Shown: positions 49,393 through 58,107 of the stretch, one piece after another
Layout of the letters: every line of letters starts with the position of its first letter
How positions within the stretch are numbered: position 1 is the first letter of the stretch
Assembly: GCA_963752345.1 (NCBI GenBank)
Contig: CAVVYA010000023.1
Span: 6,209-70,208 of the forward strand
Reading direction: 5' to 3'
Source: CAVVYA01 sp963752345
GTDB lineage: Bacteria; Pseudomonadota; Alphaproteobacteria; SMXQ01
DNA: 64,000 bases
Notes under the pieces: generated by a model
Told to the model about the DNA's origin: nothing
Seen by the model: only the letters and a program-made list of their open reading frames with translations
Database searches by the model: none
Made by a program: the position numbers and the translations under genes

Positions 49393-49902
49393 TTACCGTT
49401 TGTAGTCGGGCGAATCTTCCAGCAGCTCGAACCCGCATCCGCGATCCACGCCGACGCTTTCGAACCAATTTGGTTCGGTGACGAGAAACTTCGCGGTCAC
49501 CTCCGAATCGGTATTGAAGTGCTGGACCACGATACCATCGCTGCGCAGGGGCAGATTGAGCAGGTCGGCGGCTTGCCAATTGTGTTTCACGCCGTCGATC
49601 AGCGTGTAGCCGCGACCTTCAAGAATCAGCATCACCTGACCACCCTGAAACTTGAGGCGCCCCGAGCGGCTGCCCGGCGGAATTTCCTGAGCGAAAAACA
49701 GGAAGCTCGACAGAACCGTGTCGGTGATCTCCGGATGGAGATACCAGCGAATCAACCCCAATGGACTGTTCTCGAGCGGCAGATCGCGTTCCTTGACGAC
49801 CTGAATTCCGTTCTTTCTCTGGGCGCGCTGCTTGTCGCGCAGGGCGATCAAGGCGTCCCAGTAATTCTTTTCCGCCAAACGGATCTTGCGCTCACTATCC
49901 AC
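49393..49902 (-). CDS. Cupin-like protein lacking the HxH metal motif
   Basis: A 169-residue cupin, first gene of the Rieske/Cdc48 operon. It aligns with the cupin at 46.7-47.2 kb, but the metal-binding segment SGKHRHQGG is SGRLKFQGG here, so both motif-1 histidines are lost; VVQHFN keeps one later histidine. The N-terminal third is helical (RLAEKNYWDALIALRDKQRA). A scaffold or heterodimer partner for the metal-binding paralogue is plausible. The Cdc48 gene starts 8 bases after its stop. Confidence 0.82.
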   Translation of the reverse strand: MDSERKIRLAEKNYWDALIALRDKQRAQRKNGIQVVKERDLPLENSPLGLIRWYLHPEITDTVLSSFLFFAQEIPPGSRSGRLKFQGGQVMLILEGRGYTLIDGVKHNWQAADLLNLPLRSDGIVVQHFNTDSEVTAKFLVTEPNWFESVGVDRGCGFELLEDSPDYKR

Positions 49903-49964
49903 TGGTGGTCTCCCCTAAGCACCATCGCGCCGCATATCCCAATATCATAGGGCGCGGCCACGTC

Positions 49965-49994
49965 AAAACTACGTCTCATATTTAAAACGTTGTT
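49965..49994 (-). promoter_or_regulatory. Catabolic operator-like element (site D), upstream of the cupin/Cdc48/Rieske operon
   Basis: AAAACTACGTCTCATATTTA then AAACGTTG: half-site AAACTACG, spacer, TTTAAAACGTTG. It starts 63 bases before the cupin start. The first half-site is identical to that of site C. Confidence 0.55.
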
Positions 49995-50202
49995 TCTTAT
50001 ACAGGAAGGATGGCGGAGTTGCCGGCCTGAGTTAAGCGCGTGACACGGCAGGTGCGGGGACAGCCGTGGAGCAGGGCATGCGGTACCAGTGCATGCCGTT
50101 GCGACACGAACGTCGAGAGCGGCTCGAGCAGCGCAACCGACGAGCGTCTCCATCACGCTCCAATACGACCAATGCACTGTCCGACGGGTCTGGCGCCCAT
50201 GA

Positions 50203-50238
50203 AAAAGCCGAGCCGAAAGTTTCCTCGGCTCGGCTTTT
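50203..50238 (-). terminator. Rho-independent terminator of the 50.3-52.4 kb unit
   Basis: Perfect 14-base stem AAAAGCCGAGCCGA (50203-50216) and TCGGCTCGGCTTTT (50225-50238) with an 8-base loop. Read on the minus strand it ends in a run of T, just past the TctC gene that stops at 50260. The clearest terminator in the window. Confidence 0.85.
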
Positions 50239-50259
50239 CCTCCGCGCAACCGACCGCGA

Positions 50260-51300
50260 TCACTGCAGGTTGAGCGTCTTCTTGATGTCCTTCACGACTT
50301 CGTCGCGGTTGACCATAACCCGCTCGAGTTCGGCCTGAATTCGCTGCCCTTGCGGGGATAGACTTCGAGATTGAGCTTCTTCATCTGCGCGAGATAAGCA
50401 GGATCCGCCATCGTCTTATCGAATGCCGCCTGAAGCAGCGCCAGCCGGTCTTTCGGCACACCGGGCGGCGCGAAGACGGATCGGCCGGTGCGCTGGGTGA
50501 TCTCCAACAACGCGACCATGGCTTTTTCTCGCGGCTCCGTGACCAAGTCCGAAATAGCCGGCACGCCAGGGGGCAGATCCGGGTCTTTGGGACCGAATTG
50601 CAGCAGGTAGCTCAACTGGCCTTCGTTGACCCAATGGGGGCGCAAGACCTTCCAACTCGCCCATTGGTTGGTGCGCCCGTCGATCTCCTTGCGCTCCATG
50701 GCGAAGGTGAGCGCCTCGCCGCCGCCGGCATAGCCTTTGACGATCTTGAACTTGGTGCCGAGCAGGGCATTGGCCAGCGCGGGCTGCAGCGAATTCGACG
50801 CGATGGTCGCCGTCGCGCCGACGACGGTTTCTTTCTTTCTTCGCGTCCTCGAGCGTCAGAACGCCGGTCGACTTGAAGACCGCGAGGACGTCGGTCATGG
50901 TCGCGATGGTGCCGATCCAGCCAAACTTGCTCGAATCGAATCGCACCTGTTCCGGGTCGAGGGATTCGGCGAGCAGTATCTCCGCCGGGCAGATCGCGAT
51001 GACCGTGCCGTCCTTGGCCGCCAGATTATAAACATGGCTGGCCGCTGTGACGCCTGCCGATCCTGGCATGTTTTGGATGATGATGTTGGGACGCCCGGGG
51101 ATCTGCTGTTGCAGGAAAGGCATTGTGGCGCGCGCATAAAGGTCATAGCCGCCACCGGCACCCGTGCCGACGATCAGGGTGATGGATTTCCCGGCATAGA
51201 AATTGTTCGCCGCGTCGTCCGCTGCCTGGGCGAACGTTGCCGCGCTCAGGGCAAGTCCCGTGACCGCACCCGCCAGCGCCGTCAAACCGCTTTTCCGCAT
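50260..51300 (-). pseudogene. TctC/Bug-type periplasmic substrate-binding protein, frameshifted twice
   Basis: A receptor of about 346 residues. The ATG at 51298-51300 has GGGAGAGGG upstream. Signal peptide ends TFAQAA; glycine loop GTGAGGGYDLYARATM. One extra base near 50838 and one missing base near 50345 interrupt it; the corrected end reads ERVMVNRDEVVKDIKKTLNL to the stop at 50260. It lies 100 bases after a PhtD-like gene and just before a strong terminator, so the pair forms a two-gene transcript with site E in front. Confidence 0.84.
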
Positions 51301-51399
51301 CACCCTCTCCCGCTTTCATTGACTCTCATATCGATGTCATGGCCCGATCGTTTAGCGAGCGGCAACCGCAAGCCCGGTCGCCCTGCCCGTGCGCTCGTC

Positions 51400-52368
51400 T
51401 CAGATCTTGGAGAGCTGCATGGTCGACGGCGAGAACAACTCCTCCACGCTCACCTTGCGCTTCGTCATGCCCTGCTCATGCGCGTATCGGGTGAAGGTTT
51501 CCAGCACATGCCGGTTGGGTTCGACGTGGTAGCTCCAATAATCCTCGCCCATCAGCGCGCGCATCTTGTCGTATTCGGCGGTCGCCCATGGCAACATGGT
51601 CGTGTTGCGCTCCTTGACCATCTGCTTGGCGGCAATGAAGGCCTTGAACACGCTCACCGGCAGCCAGGGATATTTCTCGGCGAGCGTCCGGCGCACCCCG
51701 ATGAGATGCATGATGGGGAAAATCTTGGTCTTCCTGAAATAGGCCTGCTCGGCCGAAACATAGTCAGGAAACAAGCGGCCGATGTTCGGCGCGCCACGCA
51801 GGGCGCAGGATGGCGGACGCGGCACCCAGATGGCATCCAGATCGCCTTTCTCCAACATCTCCGACAGGGTGCGATCATTCGGGATCGGCTGGAAATCGAC
51901 GTCGGCCGGCACGGTGATCGGTGCGCGTTCGCCGCGGCCCGGCTCCTCGATGCCGCCGCTGCGCCACTTAATGTCTTTCGGCACGACACCGTATTCGTCC
52001 TGGAAAATGCCGCGTAGCCACACATTGGCGGTCAGTTGATACTCCGGCAGGCCGACGAGACGACCCTTCAAATCGGCCGGGCTGGTGATTCCCCGATCAG
52101 TGCGAATGTAGATGTAGGAGTGCCGGAAAACTCGCAGCACAAATGCCGGCACGCCGACATAGGCGCTTTCGCCGCGCCCAGTCATCACCGCATGGCTACC
52201 CAGCGAAATTTCCGAGATGTCGAATTCCTGAAATTTGAACGCGCGATGAAAGGCTTCTTCCGGCTCGACCGACACGCAATGGGTTTCACATCCCTCGATA
52301 CGAACACGGCCATCCAAGATAGCGCGCGTCCGGTCATATTCCCCAACCGCCAAACTGAGTTCGAGCAT
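51400..52368 (-). CDS. PhtD-like protein (4,5-dihydroxyphthalate decarboxylase-like, binding-protein fold)
   Basis: A 322-residue paralogue of the proteins at 29.9 and 55.8 kb, no signal peptide. Blocks: MLELSLAVGEYDRTRAILDG at the start, VPAFVLRVFRHSYIYIRTD, DLKGRLVGLPEYQLTANVW and FFPIMHLIGVRRTLAEK-like KIFPIMHLIGVRRTLAEKY, and the tail VEELFSPSTMQ. The close sequence kinship with the other two suggests related substrates. First gene after operator E; the TctC gene follows 100 bases later. Confidence 0.8.
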   Translation of the reverse strand: MLELSLAVGEYDRTRAILDGRVRIEGCETHCVSVEPEEAFHRAFKFQEFDISEISLGSHAVMTGRGESAYVGVPAFVLRVFRHSYIYIRTDRGITSPADLKGRLVGLPEYQLTANVWLRGIFQDEYGVVPKDIKWRSGGIEEPGRGERAPITVPADVDFQPIPNDRTLSEMLEKGDLDAIWVPRPPSCALRGAPNIGRLFPDYVSAEQAYFRKTKIFPIMHLIGVRRTLAEKYPWLPVSVFKAFIAAKQMVKERNTTMLPWATAEYDKMRALMGEDYWSYHVEPNRHVLETFTRYAHEQGMTKRKVSVEELFSPSTMQLSKI

Positions 52369-52399
52369 CGCGTCCTTCTGTCTTGAGACGTTTATTAAT

Positions 52400-52426
52400 G
52401 GTACGTCGTCTCGTATATAAACAACG
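52400..52426 (-). promoter_or_regulatory. Catabolic operator-like element (site E)
   Basis: GGTACGTCGTCTCGTATATA then AACAACG: half-site GTACGTCG, spacer and AAACAACG, arranged as in sites C and F. It lies about 32 bases before the PhtD-like start at 52368, close to or overlapping its promoter. Confidence 0.55.
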
Positions 52427-52571
52427 CTACTTCACGCGGCTGGGCGGGTCAAGATGTTACGGCGCAGGCTCACTGCGCCCTGAGAGGGGCGCGCCGCAGG
52501 CGCTGCTGCATCAGGGGGAATATCCCTAGGTTCGTCTTGACATCTGCCACCCTTATGAGATGATTATATAT

Positions 52572-52598
52572 AGAACATCGTTTTATATATAAACTACG
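52572..52598 (+). promoter_or_regulatory. Catabolic operator-like element (site F)
   Basis: GAACATCGTTTTATATATAA then ACTACG: half-site GAACATCG, spacer, TATATAAACTACG, with GTTTTATATATAAAC forming an imperfect palindrome inside. It lies 50 bases before the rightward TctC/Rieske/SDR unit. About 150 bases separate it from site E, so the two face divergent units. Confidence 0.55.
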
Positions 52599-52647
52599 CT
52601 TGCGGGAAAGGCGGCAGAAGGGCGGCTCAATGCCAAGGGGGATCGAG

Positions 52648-53682
52648 ATGAAAACACGCGCAGCCATAACATTTCTGCTGGCCGGCATCGCCGCCACCGC
52701 GATCGCCGTCCCGGCCCGCGCCGACGAAGAGTTCTACAAGGGCAAAACGATCAACCTCTACATCGGCTACGGTCCCGGCGCCTTCGATAACTATGGTCGT
52801 TTGCTGGCGCGTCACTACACCAAGCATGTGCCCGGCCATCCCGCGATCATCGTGCGCACCATGCCCGGCGCCGCGACCCTGACCCTGGCCAATCATCTGT
52901 ACAATGTGGCGCCCAAGGATGGGACCGTGTTCGGCAGCGTCCATGAGCGCATCGGCATCGAGCCGCTCTACGGCGAATATCCGACAAAATACGACAGCCT
53001 GAAGTTCAACTGGATCGGCAGCATTCATAGCCAGACGCTGACCTGCGTCGCCTGGCACACCGCCAAGGTGAAATCTTTGCAGGATGCGATGACCACCGAA
53101 ATCGTAATGGGCGCTTCCGGCGTGTCGGGCGACAGCCATATCGGCCCGCACGTGCTCAACAGCCTGCTCGGCACCAAGATGAAGATCATCAGCGGCTACA
53201 GCACCACGGACGGGACAGATGTCTTCCTCGCCATGGAGCGTGGCGAGGTGGACGGCCGCTGCATCGGCTGGGCGGGACTGAAAACCACCGTGCCGCAATG
53301 GGTGCCGGAGAAGAAGATCAACGTGCTGGTGCAACTCGCGACGAAGAGGAATCCTGATCTTCCCGACGTACCGATGGTTACCGACCTGGTGACCGACGAG
53401 GGCGCGAAAAAGGCGCTCACCCTGCTGTTCGGCACCCAGGCCATGGGCCGCCCTTATGTGGCACCGCCCGATATTCCAGCCGACCGCGTCGCCACGATGC
53501 GCAAAGCTTTCGACGACACCATGAAGGACCCGGAATTCCTTGCCGAGGCGGATGCCAGGAAATTTGAAATCGACCCCCTTTCCGGCCAAGATATCCATAA
53601 GCTCTTGAAGGAGCTGTTCGCATCGCCGAAGGACGTCGTCGACCGCGTAGCGGCGTTCCGCAATGCCGGTCAAAAGAAGTAG
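52648..53682 (+). CDS. TctC/Bug-type periplasmic substrate-binding protein
   Basis: A 344-residue receptor. I favour the ATG at 52648 (MKTRAAITFLLAGI), although an ATG at 52630 is in frame. Signal peptide ends VPARAD. The loop reads GYGPGAFDNYGRLLARHY and with VFGSVHERIGIEPLYG and GRCIGWAGLKTTVPQW it matches the receptor at 27.7 kb closely. First gene of a rightward unit with a Rieske oxygenase and an SDR, preceded by site F. Confidence 0.9.
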   Translation: MKTRAAITFLLAGIAATAIAVPARADEEFYKGKTINLYIGYGPGAFDNYGRLLARHYTKHVPGHPAIIVRTMPGAATLTLANHLYNVAPKDGTVFGSVHERIGIEPLYGEYPTKYDSLKFNWIGSIHSQTLTCVAWHTAKVKSLQDAMTTEIVMGASGVSGDSHIGPHVLNSLLGTKMKIISGYSTTDGTDVFLAMERGEVDGRCIGWAGLKTTVPQWVPEKKINVLVQLATKRNPDLPDVPMVTDLVTDEGAKKALTLLFGTQAMGRPYVAPPDIPADRVATMRKAFDDTMKDPEFLAEADARKFEIDPLSGQDIHKLLKELFASPKDVVDRVAAFRNAGQKK

Positions 53683-53765
53683 CCGTTCGTACCGGGCGTA
53701 GTCCGCTGCGCCTTCGTTGCTCCCGCCTGACGGCGGGCCCAACCAGCTTGATGTGAGTGTCGAAC

Positions 53766-54932
53766 ATGAGCAAAGGCAGCCAGCCCACCACAACCCGCCG
53801 GACTCGCAATGCGGTGCCGGAGATCGTCAAAGGTGTTCCGCGGGAACTCGAGACGGGTCTGCGGAATTATTGGTACCCCGTTTTGGAGTCGGAAAAGCTG
53901 CCGTCCAACTCCCCGGTCGCCTTCAAAGTTCTCGGCGAACATCTGGTGGCCTGGCGCGATGCCGACGGCAACCCGCAGATCGCACGTGACAAATGCCCGC
54001 ACCGCGCCGCCAAGCTATCCCAAGGCCGTGTCATCGCTGGCGCCTTGCAATGCCCATGGCATGGCGTGCGCTTCGGCACCAATGGCCAATGCATCTTCAT
54101 TCCCTGGGAGAGCGACGACAGTCCGCTGCTCAAGGAAATCCGCGCCAAATTCTACCCGTGCGAGGAACTCGGTGGATTCATCTGGGGCTACATCGGCGAC
54201 ACCGAGAATTTTCCGGCACCGCCGCTGGCGGATTGCATCCCCGAAGAATTCTCGCGTCCCGACACCTTTGTCATCTTCCGCCATCCGAGCGAGGTGTGGG
54301 ATTGCAACTGGCTGCAGACCCTGGACGGGGTCGACGGCTTTCATGCCATCATCCTGCACGGCAACTCGCAGGCGGTGGCGAACGAAAAGTGGGAAGGCGG
54401 GCGACCCAAGGCAGCCGTTCCCATCGAAAATCGTCGCATGCAGATCATCGAGACCAGCAAAGGCTTCCGCGGCATCGCGCTCGATCAGGACGGCAACCGC
54501 ATCCATCACGGCCACCTTCTCGAAGGCTGGCGCGGCGATAAATTCATCCTGCCCGGCCTGCATTCCCTGTTGCTCGTGCCGGCGCCGGGCGCCGTACCTT
54601 TCGCGTCTCGCCATTATCAGATCGCGGTCGATGCGACCCATACCCTCTCCGTCCGTTTCGTCGCGATGCGCGCCGAGACTGCGGAACAGCGCGCGGCTTG
54701 CGAAAAGCTATGGCATGACGTCGTGGCGCCGCGTCAGCTCAAGGTCTCCAATGAGGACCGGGTCATTCTCGAGAATCTCGGCACGCTGGAAGAGTCGCGG
54801 GAAGACGAATTCCTCTTCCAGCCAGACATCGACATCGTCAAGATCCGTCGCCAGGTCGCCGAGGCCTTCATTGCGCAACTCGACGGCGAACATATGATGC
54901 CGACCAAGGAAGGTCTGGTCTGCCCTGCCTAG
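53766..54932 (+). CDS. Rieske non-heme iron oxygenase, alpha subunit
   Basis: A 388-residue oxygenase. Rieske ligands C77, H79, C96 and H99 (CPHR, CPWHG). Mononuclear iron ligands D190, H193 and H198 in GVDGFHAIILHGN. Hydroxylates or demethylates an aromatic substrate with O2; the phthalate/vanillate-type of single-subunit enzyme is suggested by length. No reductase nearby. Follows TctC by 84 bases; the SDR follows 64 bases later, which fits oxidation of a dihydrodiol or similar product. Confidence 0.9.
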   Translation: MSKGSQPTTTRRTRNAVPEIVKGVPRELETGLRNYWYPVLESEKLPSNSPVAFKVLGEHLVAWRDADGNPQIARDKCPHRAAKLSQGRVIAGALQCPWHGVRFGTNGQCIFIPWESDDSPLLKEIRAKFYPCEELGGFIWGYIGDTENFPAPPLADCIPEEFSRPDTFVIFRHPSEVWDCNWLQTLDGVDGFHAIILHGNSQAVANEKWEGGRPKAAVPIENRRMQIIETSKGFRGIALDQDGNRIHHGHLLEGWRGDKFILPGLHSLLLVPAPGAVPFASRHYQIAVDATHTLSVRFVAMRAETAEQRAACEKLWHDVVAPRQLKVSNEDRVILENLGTLEESREDEFLFQPDIDIVKIRRQVAEAFIAQLDGEHMMPTKEGLVCPA

Positions 54933-54996
54933 AGGGACGACGCGCGCTTTCGCGCGCCACGAATAGACGCCCGACACACAATAAGAACGAGACGAA

Positions 54997-55767
54997 ATGA
55001 CCAACCGATTGGCCGGCAAGGTCGCCATCATCACTGGCGGCGGACGGGGAATAGGACTCACTACAGCGGAGCTTTTCATCGGCGAGGGGGCGAAGGTCGT
55101 CCTCGTCGACCGTGACAAGTCCATGCTGGACGGTGCGGCGCGAGAAGTTCGGGCAAAGATTCGGGGCGCCGAGTTCGCCACGGCCGTTGCGGACGTCAGC
55201 AAGGAAAGCGACACGGCATCAGCCGTCGCCAAGACACTGACCACGTTTGGCCAGCTCGACATCCTCGTCAACAATGCGGCGATCCGTGACGTGAGCCCGG
55301 TCAAGGATTCCAAGCAGGAAAATTGGGAGCGGCTCGTTTCGGTCAACGTCATCGGCGCGGTCAATTTCTACAAGGCCGCCGCCGGGAGCCTGCGCAAGAG
55401 CGGCAAAGGCAGCGTGATCAACGTGTCTTCGATCGGTGCCGTCTTCGGACGCAAGGACTGGGGAATTTACGACGCGACCAAGGCCGCCCTCCTCGCCCTG
55501 ACCCGCACGCTGGCCCATGAGGAAGCCGAATTCGGCGTGCGCGTCAATGCGGTCTGTGCGGCAGGAACGGTGACACCCTTTACCGCTGGTCGCGCCAAGG
55601 AACGCGGTCAAACGGCGGAAGATCTGCGGAACGAGGTGCGAGGCGACAATCTGCTGGGCCGTTGGGCACGGCCGATCGAAATGGCTTATCCGATCCTCTG
55701 GCTCGCCTCGGACGAAGCCTCCTTCATCACCGGCTCTACCTTGATGGTCGACGGCGGCCGCAAATAG
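54997..55767 (+). CDS. SDR-family dehydrogenase/reductase
   Basis: A 256-residue classical SDR with all key residues: GGGRGIG at 14-20, NNAA at 92-95, serines 144-145 and YDATK with Tyr158 and Lys162. The C terminus ends TGSTLMVDGGRK, typical of the FabG-like group. Likely oxidises the Rieske product or a related alcohol. Third gene of the rightward unit; converges with the PhtD-like gene at 55825. Confidence 0.9.
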   Translation: MTNRLAGKVAIITGGGRGIGLTTAELFIGEGAKVVLVDRDKSMLDGAAREVRAKIRGAEFATAVADVSKESDTASAVAKTLTTFGQLDILVNNAAIRDVSPVKDSKQENWERLVSVNVIGAVNFYKAAAGSLRKSGKGSVINVSSIGAVFGRKDWGIYDATKAALLALTRTLAHEEAEFGVRVNAVCAAGTVTPFTAGRAKERGQTAEDLRNEVRGDNLLGRWARPIEMAYPILWLASDEASFITGSTLMVDGGRK

Positions 55768-55824
55768 GCGGAAGACGGCCGCGCTCCTGCGAAGGGGCCG
55801 CCGCCGCGTGAGGCGGTTTGCCGC

Positions 55825-56803
55825 CTATCGGCCGACCGGAACGAAGACCTCGTCCAGGCTCATCGGACGGTCGAGATAGCCGTCGTCGACCAGGGCCTGG
55901 TTGAAAGCCTCGAGCGACGGCCGGTTTGAACTCGATGCCATAGGGCCAGAAGTCGTCACCGAAGACTTCTTCGATTTCCTCGAGATCCTCGATCATCCAG
56001 GGCAGCATGAAACGCAGGCTTCCCGTGAAGCGCGTCTGCGCCAGCGCGATTTTCTTGGCCTCGTCGAACGCCTGATAGATCTTGCGCGCTAGATCCGGGT
56101 TCTCGCGATGCAGTTCCTCGCGCATGACCAGCCCATGCATAATCGGGAAAACCTTTGTGCGCTGATAGTAGTCACGCTCCATCTCGTGATAGTTTGGAAA
56201 CATGCGCCGGACGTGATCGTGGGTCCGCAGCGAATCGGGACGCACGGCCCCGATGATGGCATCGAGTTCGTCGGCTGCGAGCATGTCGCTCAGCGTCCGC
56301 TCGTTCCCGATATTCTGAATCTTGAGCTGCTTACCGCCCGGCCGCATGCTCGTCTGATCCCCGCCGATCACGCCGCGCTCGTTGACGCCGCCTTCGAACC
56401 AGCTCACGTCCTCGAGATCGACACCGAAATCACGGCGCAAAAGACCGCGGATCCATACCGCCGCCGTCATCTGGTAGCCCTGCACACCGATGCGCTTGCC
56501 TTCGAGATCCTTCGGCATGGCGACGCCGGTGCGCGTATTGGCGAAGATGAACGCATGACGGAACATGCGAGAGGGAAAAACCGGCAGCGTGACGAACTTC
56601 GCCTTGCCCTGGGCACGCAGGGTAAAGCAGTGGGTGAGCGACATCTCGGCAATGTCGAACTTGCCCCGCAGCATGCCACCGAAGATTTCGGTCGGCTGCT
56701 GTAGAACGATCGGATTGAGCTTCACGCCATCGAGTTGAACTGTCCCATCATAAAGGGGATAGGCCCGGTCGTAGGGTCCGCAGGCCAGAGACAGTGACAG
56801 CAT
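55825..56803 (-). pseudogene. PhtD-like protein, frameshifted near the C terminus
   Basis: About 325 residues, third paralogue of the PhtD-like group. Begins MLSLSLACGPYDRAYPLYDG; blocks LPVFPSRMFRHAFIFANTR, DLEGKRIGVQGYQMTAAVW and VFPIMHGLVMREELHRE match its paralogues. One extra C near 55920 breaks the frame; corrected, it ends SLEAFNQALVDDGYLDRPM and SLDEVFVPVGR. Last gene of the Rieske-TctC-PhtD unit, 138 bases after the TctC gene. Confidence 0.83.
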
Positions 56804-56941
56804 GGAAACCGCTTCCGTGGTGAGGGGAAATTCGGACAGACAGCCAGCGGTGAGACGCCGATATTAGGCCGAGCGCGCGACGTTGTCCGGGAAAAGATGG
56901 CGGCTGGCGACACCGAATGAGGATGCCGCCAGCCTTGCGCC

Positions 56942-58024
56942 CTACTCGATGCGAAGGCCTTGCTTGCGCATGAGGACCTTTATGTATTCCGCCGCTTCCG
57001 GCGACGTGCTGACCAGCGTTTTCACCAGACCTTCCACATCCTGATAACGCACCGGGGCAAACTCAGCGCTGATGCGTTCACCCAGCTTAAGAAACTCCGG
57101 ATCGGCCGCGATCTTGCGGAAGGTCTCACGATAAGTGTCGATGATGTCCTTGGGCGTGTCGGGCGGCAAAGCCAACCACTTGTCGAGCGCGTTGATGGCT
57201 TCCCAATAGGCGAAGGCCTCCTTCGCGACCGGTTCGGTAATTTTGCCGGCCATCTGCTCGGTAAACAGCGGCGCGTCGCCGAAGTCCGGACGGGGCGTGA
57301 TCTTGCCACCTTCCATCGCACCCGACTGATTGAGAATCTTGAATTTGCCGCGCGAGACGATGTCCTTAATCAGGAAGATGTTGCCGGTGGCCGTCATATC
57401 GACTTCGCCGCTTTCCAGCGCGAGCATGACCTCGTTGGTGCCCGGATAACCCACCACCCACTTGGCGTTCCAGCCGAGATATTCGATAGCCCACAGGGTG
57501 ATCTGGTTGCCCGAGCGCGGCACTGCGGCGATCGATCCCATCACCACCGGCGGCAGGCTCTTGTCATACAACCGTTTCTCCGCCTCGGCGTTGATCAGCA
57601 TGACCGTGCCGCCGCGCCACATGCCGCCGATATAGTGGAATTTCGACAGGTCGTAGGTGACGTTGGCGTTGCGGTAGTTGAGCGGATCGACCGGTGTGTT
57701 CGGCGCATTGAGGATCGTGAGGCCATCTGGCTTGCTCTGGCGCACGAATCCGTTCAAGGCCGTCATGCCGCTGGCGCCCGGCATATTTCGTGGAACCACC
57801 GACGGCGCGCCGGGTAGATGCTTGCCGAGGAAGACCGCAGCGAGGCGGCCGGTGGCGTCGGTGCCGCCGCCCGGCGCGTCGGCAATGATCATCGTCACGG
57901 TTTTGTCCTTGAACGAGACCGCGTCAGCGGCGATCGCATCGTGCTGGACCGCAGCCGTCAGCATCCCGCCGGCCAATACCATCGCAGCGGCACAGTGCCG
58001 CCGCCCTTTTTTCGTGACCATCAT
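56942..58024 (-). CDS. TctC/Bug-type periplasmic substrate-binding protein
   Basis: A 360-residue receptor; GAGGGAA about six bases upstream favours the ATG at 58022-58024 over one at 58039. Signal peptide ends DAIAAD. Glycine loop ADAPGGGTDATGRLAAVFLG is the more divergent GGGTD form. It differs from the others in length and in RSGNQITLWAIEYLGWNAKW, so its ligand may differ. Lies between a Rieske gene and a PhtD-like gene. Confidence 0.88.
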   Translation of the reverse strand: MMVTKKGRRHCAAAMVLAGGMLTAAVQHDAIAADAVSFKDKTVTMIIADAPGGGTDATGRLAAVFLGKHLPGAPSVVPRNMPGASGMTALNGFVRQSKPDGLTILNAPNTPVDPLNYRNANVTYDLSKFHYIGGMWRGGTVMLINAEAEKRLYDKSLPPVVMGSIAAVPRSGNQITLWAIEYLGWNAKWVVGYPGTNEVMLALESGEVDMTATGNIFLIKDIVSRGKFKILNQSGAMEGGKITPRPDFGDAPLFTEQMAGKITEPVAKEAFAYWEAINALDKWLALPPDTPKDIIDTYRETFRKIAADPEFLKLGERISAEFAPVRYQDVEGLVKTLVSTSPEAAEYIKVLMRKQGLRIE

Positions 58025-58107
58025 TTTGCGTTCCCTCATTTCAAGTTCTTGTTCGGTGGTTTCGAACTCGCCTTGCGCCAGTCGAGGCCGTTAGGAATTG
58101 CGGATCG

